Source of the DNA: Ruaniaceae bacterium | GTDB lineage: Bacteria > Actinomycetota > Actinomycetes > Actinomycetales > Actinomycetaceae | Direction of reading: 5' to 3' | NCBI GenBank assembly: GCA_030450655.1 | Contig: JAKDIE010000058.1 | Coordinates: forward strand, 1-7,415 | Length of the DNA: 7,415 nucleotides | Shown here: piece after piece, positions 7,372 to 7,415 of the stretch | Layout of the letters: every line of letters begins with the position of its first letter | Numbering within the stretch: the first letter of the stretch is position 1 | The notes under the pieces: model-generated | Database searches by the model: none | The model's input: only the letters and a program-made list of their open reading frames with translations | Told to the model about the DNA's origin: nothing | Translations under genes and position numbers: made by a program

Positions 7372-7379
7372 GCGATGAG

Positions 7380-7407
7380 GAAGGGGCGCCCTCTCGGACG
7401 CCCCTTC
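7380..7407 (-). terminator. 12-bp hairpin with GAGA loop upstream of pgk; terminator of upstream gene or 5'-leader structure
   Basis: In the - strand RNA, GAAGGGGCGUCC pairs along its full length with GGGCGCCCCUUC (one U-G wobble) around the loop GAGA, a GNRA-type tetraloop. Its 3' arm ends 8 nt before the pgk ribosome site. No U tract follows, so this may be a U-less terminator of the gene preceding pgk, an RNA processing or stability element between the two cistrons, or both. In the + strand RNA one position becomes a C-A mismatch, which suggests that the - strand is the selected one. Confidence 0.55.
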
Positions 7408-7415
7408 AAACTCAT

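Noticed and set aside
7362..7415. N-terminal extension of Pgk by 18 residues from an ATG at the window edge.
   Set aside because: The extension runs through the GAGA-loop hairpin and is arginine-rich. ATG at 7361 has a strong AAGGAG site and gives the normal Pgk N-terminus.

Overview
This window reads as a stretch of a high-GC Actinomycetota chromosome. It carries rbpA and opcA, two genes characteristic of that phylum, the codons are strongly G/C-biased, and the gene order matches the sugar-metabolism cluster common in that group. The protein sequences fit an Actinomycetaceae/Micrococcales-type organism, but the sequence alone does not settle the genus.

The left half (about 1-4694, + strand) is a tight pentose phosphate pathway operon: the 3' part of tkt (transketolase, cut by the window edge), then zwf (glucose-6-phosphate dehydrogenase), opcA (its assembly/activation factor) and pgl (6-phosphogluconolactonase). 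Junctions are 10 nt, a 4-nt overlap and 4 nt. Together Zwf, OpcA and Pgl make the NADPH-producing oxidative entry, and transketolase serves the non-oxidative branch. Transaldolase (tal), often placed between tkt and zwf in this cluster, is absent here.

The right half (about 4691-7415, - strand) converges on it and reads pgk (phosphoglycerate kinase), tpiA (triosephosphate isomerase), secG (Sec translocon subunit), rbpA (RNA polymerase-binding protein). pgk and tpiA overlap by 1 nt and secG and rbpA are 15 nt apart. A perfect 15-bp hairpin separates tpiA from secG. A 12-bp hairpin with a GNRA-type loop precedes pgk, where the upstream gene (probably gap, outside the window) would end.

The two operons meet with no spacer: a single CTAG at 4691-4694 supplies the TAG stop of pgl on one strand and of rbpA on the other. 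No stretch over 300 bases lacks a gene. I saw no mobile element, CRISPR array, tRNA or rRNA, and no new system. This is core metabolism, and the points of interest are at the gene junctions.
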